From: Tiliqua scincoides
Taxonomy: Eukaryota; Chordata; Lepidosauria; Squamata; Scincidae
Assembly (NCBI RefSeq): GCF_035046505.1
Contig: NC_089822.1
Coordinates: 271,579,054-271,643,053, forward strand
DNA length: 64,000 nt
Direction of reading: 5' to 3'
The notes beneath the pieces are model-generated. The model did no database searches. It was not told where the DNA came from and saw nothing but the letters and a program-made list of their open reading frames with translations. The stretch's first letter is position 1, and every line of letters begins with the position of its first letter. This document shows positions 46,001 through 64,000 of the stretch, piece after piece. The translations under genes were made by a program, and so were the position numbers.

Positions 46001-47637
46001 GAATGAGGTGCAGGAAGGCGTCCCCCAGAAGACCCCCGGAGGCAAAGCTGAGCAGCACCTTCAGCAGGGCCTGGTGCCGGGAGGTGTTGGACTCCACAGG
46101 AATCAAGAAGAGAATGAAGTAGGGGGCTGCACTGATGAGGAGGGTAGCCCCAATGGCCTGAGGGCAAGAACAGGGCAGGAGTGGCGCCAGCAGCAAAAAC
46201 CTCCCACATTCCCATTCACAAAGACCACCCAACACCTCCAATACAGACTCAGAGGGGACCCACGTCACCTCCATGCACTTCTGGCTCTCTAGCCCATGTC
46301 GGGAGACTGGATTCAAATCCAGGCTCAGCCACGATCTCTGAGGGTGAATCTGGGCATCATCTCTCTCCCATTCCCAGCCTGAGTTTGACACTTGTCAAAT
46401 GGGAAGCCAACAAGCCACCTCCCAGGCCTGGCCGAGGTAGAGTAATGCTGAAGACCTGCCTCCTGCAAGGATGACTGTCCCATTTAGCACCACCCGGCAG
46501 GGTCTCGGGGAGGTGGGCTGCCAGAGGGAACAGTCATCGCTCCTGCCTTGCCGGCCCAGCCTCCAGCCACAAGGCTCTTGGGGACTGGAGGCCATCTCCC
46601 TTTGCTGGGGAACAAAAGGAGCCACAGCCAGGCAGAGGCAAAGGGACTGGGAAAGACGGGGCAGAGCACTTACTATGCATATAAGGCAGCTTCAGTCACA
46701 AAGAGACAACTGCCCCCAAAACAGCTGATGAACAAAAGCAAACAAGAAAGGACAGCAGATTCACAATAGTTGATTCAGACAGCAGCAAGAAATCCAAGGG
46801 CCTGCCTTTTGTAAGCAAGGGGAGGAGAGGGGAGAATTCGGAACATATACAAGCTGGCAGAATTGGCATAAAACAAGGCCACGTGTGAAGCTCTTAGGCT
46901 TCCCCACTTGCACACACTCTGGACAAGAATTGCACAGACTTAACACAGAGACGGTCCAGGCCCTTCTCTGGTCAAGTCTCCATAAACTCTGCTTCTGGAC
47001 TGGTGAAAGAGCCCAATCCACCAGGAGTAGACATCCCAGCAAAAGGACCAGGGTTTGCCCACTGCTGGCATCATGTGTCAAGCCCTTGGCCAACCACAGG
47101 CGCAAAGGCACTCACGTAGGACCACAACTGCACGGGAGCCAGCTTCTCTCTCTTTGGAAAAGCCTTCTCGGGTGCCTGTAAGGATTCGGCCTGGCTGAGA
47201 CCACTGGCACGATCCCTGTGAGAGTGACTGTGCAGATCCTCATGATGGTGAGCGTGGCTGTGCCCGTGGTGAAAATCCTCACGAGTGTGCCCGTGGTGCA
47301 GACCGCCGTGAGAATGGGTGTGTCCGTGGTGGACATCCTCCTCGTGTGCATGACCGTGCCCGTGCCACATGTCCTCGTGTGCGTGGCCGTGGTCGGCATG
47401 GCTGTGGCCATGGTGGAGATCTTCCTCATGTGCGTGCCCGTGCCACATGCTCTCGTGCGTGTGGCCGTGGTCAGCGTGGCTGTGGCCGTGGTGCAAGTCC
47501 TCATGAGAATGCCCATGGCCGTGAAAACCTCCGTGCGAGGCGACGCTCCACATCAGCATCATGCAGCAGACGGTGGTAGCGGTGAGCACCCTGCTGAACT
47601 CGAACGTGGCCCCCTGCGGAAACCGGCTGGCTGCCAT
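43034..47637 (-). CDS. SLC39A7: Zinc transporter ZIP7
   Basis: LIV-1 subfamily ZIP transporter that releases zinc from the ER/early Golgi into the cytosol. Seven coding exons: 47637-47116, 46157-45989, 45889-45809, 45181-45059, 44274-44173, 44028-43832, 43285-43034. These give 481 aa (human 469). An N-terminal signal/TM segment ([17 protein letters not shown]) is followed by a long His-rich luminal region with HGHSH repeats. Membrane segments include [20 protein letters not shown] and [20 protein letters not shown]. Zinc-site signatures are HNFTDG and the LIV-1 motif [10 protein letters not shown]. The cytosolic loop exon has CSDDEGEKE, an acidic CK2-type site placed like the human pair Ser275/276. 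An acceptor just before the ATG suggests a noncoding first exon in the CpG island shared with RXRB. Confidence 0.95.
44598..44947 (-). mobile_element. CR1/L3-like LINE 3' end in SLC39A7 intron 4
   Basis: AACATAAGAAGAGCCCTGCT and CTCACAGTGGCCCACCAAAT (tail) are followed by RT-derived sequence such as GGAGTTCCACAGACTAATTA. There is one tail unit, and the copy ends about 110 bp from exon 4. Confidence 0.85.
46285..46405 (+). mobile_element. MIR-like tRNA SINE in SLC39A7 intron 1
   Basis: Box-B-like GGATTCAAATCCAGGCTCAG, then CTGGGCATCATCTCTCTCCC and CTTGTCAAATGGGAAG, follow the CORE/MIR pattern. Confidence 0.5.
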
Positions 47638-48700
47638 GGTGGTTCCTCTGTTTGGGAAGAAGGGGTGGTCAGTGAGAGCCCTGAGCCCGCCCCACCCAGC
47701 CTCTCGCTCCCTGCGGCTCTTAAAGCAGTAGCTCGTCCGGCCCCAGGCCGTGTCTCGGGGCTGCAGAAGAGCCACCCTGGCCCGGATCCATGCCGACAAC
47801 CACCCTCTGCCCTGGCACCCAGACAGAGGGCGGTTGGCACCCTGACAGAGGTACCCCGATAGAGGGGGGGCCCGGCTCACCCCCCACAGCAGCTCACCTG
47901 AGGGTGCCCCAGGACTCTTGAAGCACAGCCCCTGAGCCAGGCGCTGCCCCCCAAGCTCACTGTGCAGGTGCAGCCCCCCCCAGGAAGCTTCAGTGGGCAC
48001 AGGTGTGCCCCCCAGCCTCGCCCGTTCAGGAGCTGGGGGGGGTTCCCTTCCCTGCCTGCCCCAGTGTCTGGCTGTGGGGGGATCTTCAGAGTGGTGTTCC
48101 CGGGAGGGGGCCGCCTCAAGGCCCCTCCCCCGCTGGCTGCCCCTCCCCCTCGACGTTGGAGCCATTCCGGGCCCCACTGGCCGCCCCCAGCCCTACAAGC
48201 CCTCCCCCGACCGGCTCCTCACCACAGCCGCGCGGACCGTTAGCGCCGGCTTCAGCCCTGACGTGGCACTCGAGCCCCGCCCCTCCAGGCGCTCCCCCGC
48301 CCTCAACAAACATGGCGGCCACCAACCACCTCCCGCACCCGCCCTTCACGCGCCATCTTTCTTCAGGGCAGCGCTTCTCTCGTCTCGCGCATGACGTGCC
48401 GCCCCGGGGCATTGTGGGAGGGCAGCCAGCCCCCTCCCTCCCGCGCTGCTGGGCGCGCGTGCGCAGTGCGGGCAGTGCCCGCCTGCCCTCCTATCGCTGG
48501 CCTGGCTGCGCGCGCGGGGCAGGCTGGGAGTCTGGCCAAGGGACGAGTGGAGAGGCAGGCGGAGGGCCGCGGTGCATGGTGGGTGAAGGAGTCAGGCGGC
48601 CGCAGGGAGAGAGGCGGGCGGCCGCCTCCGCGACAGGCCGCGCTGTCGGGGCCGCAGCCGCGGCCGGAGCAGGCCCTGGAGCAGCCCCGCGGCAGCCGCC

Positions 48701-63544
<14,844 letters not shown>

Positions 63545-64000
63545 GTGCGGAGCCACAACAGGGAGGGGGCAGGGCAGCTGGGTTTGTGGGGGAGACACTG
63601 AAAGCCAGGGGCCCTGGAAGCCCCGAGGAGCTCTGGGGACAGTGGCTCCCTCCTGCGGGTTTTCGGAAGGGCCCCACAGAGGCTGTTGTTATGTTCTTAT
63701 GCCTGTTCCCCCCTGCCGCCCGTAAATGAGCCTCTTTCCCCAATATGGAGGACAGACCTGGTTTGCGACAGTTGGCCGTTTTCACTGCAGAGACTGCAGT
63801 TCCCCTTGCCAGGAGGGGGTGCCCTGAATTCCCCTACCAGCTAGTTGGTGAAAAGCTGAGTTGACTGGCACTTCTCTCTCCTTGAGTGGGAGTCAGAAAC
63901 ACTCATTCTGAACCTGGGCGGAGACAGGCTGGGGAGAGAAGGTGTCTTCTTCCGTAAGACGAAGATTTAGGAGGCTGGGCAGGACTTTTGCATAGCGCCG

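Noticed and set aside
47218-47862. Long plus-strand open frame rich in Val/Met with apparent membrane segments
   Set aside because: It is the antisense of the SLC39A7 His-rich exon: CAC/CAT codons read as GTG/ATG on the other strand. The real exon is on the minus strand.

Overview
This window is a gene-rich, GC-rich piece of a reptile major histocompatibility complex (extended class II region), most likely from a squamate. The gene content is the vertebrate MHC block DMB / RING1 / miR-219 / HSD17B8 / SLC39A7 / RXRB. The repeats (CR1/L3-like LINE tails, L2-like tails, an RTE-like LINE, short TTAA-flanked MITEs, a Ty1/copia relic) are of the kind seen in lepidosaurs. Species cannot be read from the sequence.

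Layout. 1-4.2 kb is a repeat graveyard: CR1-like tail, MITE, Ty1/copia fossil, L2-like and L1 3' ends. A six-exon class II DM beta gene (DMB, +, 4,687-8,753) follows, with a candidate X-Y promoter module and a polyadenylation signal at 9,003. RING1 (-, 16,011-12,159, six coding exons) converges on it and starts near a CpG island at 16.55-17.43 kb. From 17.5 to 27.7 kb are repeats: an RTE-like LINE with target-site duplications and a nested solo LTR, a second LINE copy, MITEs and CR1 pieces. A clear mir-219 hairpin lies at 27,966-28,043 (-), with an orphan CpG-rich tract upstream of it at 31.45-34.62 kb. HSD17B8 (-, 41,638-37,825, nine exons) and SLC39A7 (-, 47,637-43,034, seven coding exons) sit tightly together. 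SLC39A7 shares a divergent CpG-island promoter with RXRB (+, from 48,701), whose last exon lies beyond the window.

How the genes relate. DM beta edits peptides on class II molecules. RING1 is a Polycomb E3 ligase. HSD17B8 is a mitochondrial short-chain dehydrogenase of fatty-acid synthesis. ZIP7 releases zinc from the ER/Golgi. RXR beta is the shared partner of many nuclear receptors. They are linked by ancient synteny and not by one pathway. RXRB-SLC39A7-HSD17B8-mir-219-RING1 keeps the mammalian order and relative strands, but DMB sits directly beside RING1, unlike in human.

Most unusual: CR1-like LINE copies whose 3' tail has been tandemly amplified (about 140-bp units, up to seven), each extra unit carrying a ZNF143/THAP11-like motif (17 copies in the window). 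Two large arrays lie in opposite orientation in RXRB introns and bracket exons 4-8. Other notable points are a GC-AG intron in RXRB, a nested solo LTR with an identifiable empty site, and a copia relic with an initiator-tRNA-Met half-molecule primer site.
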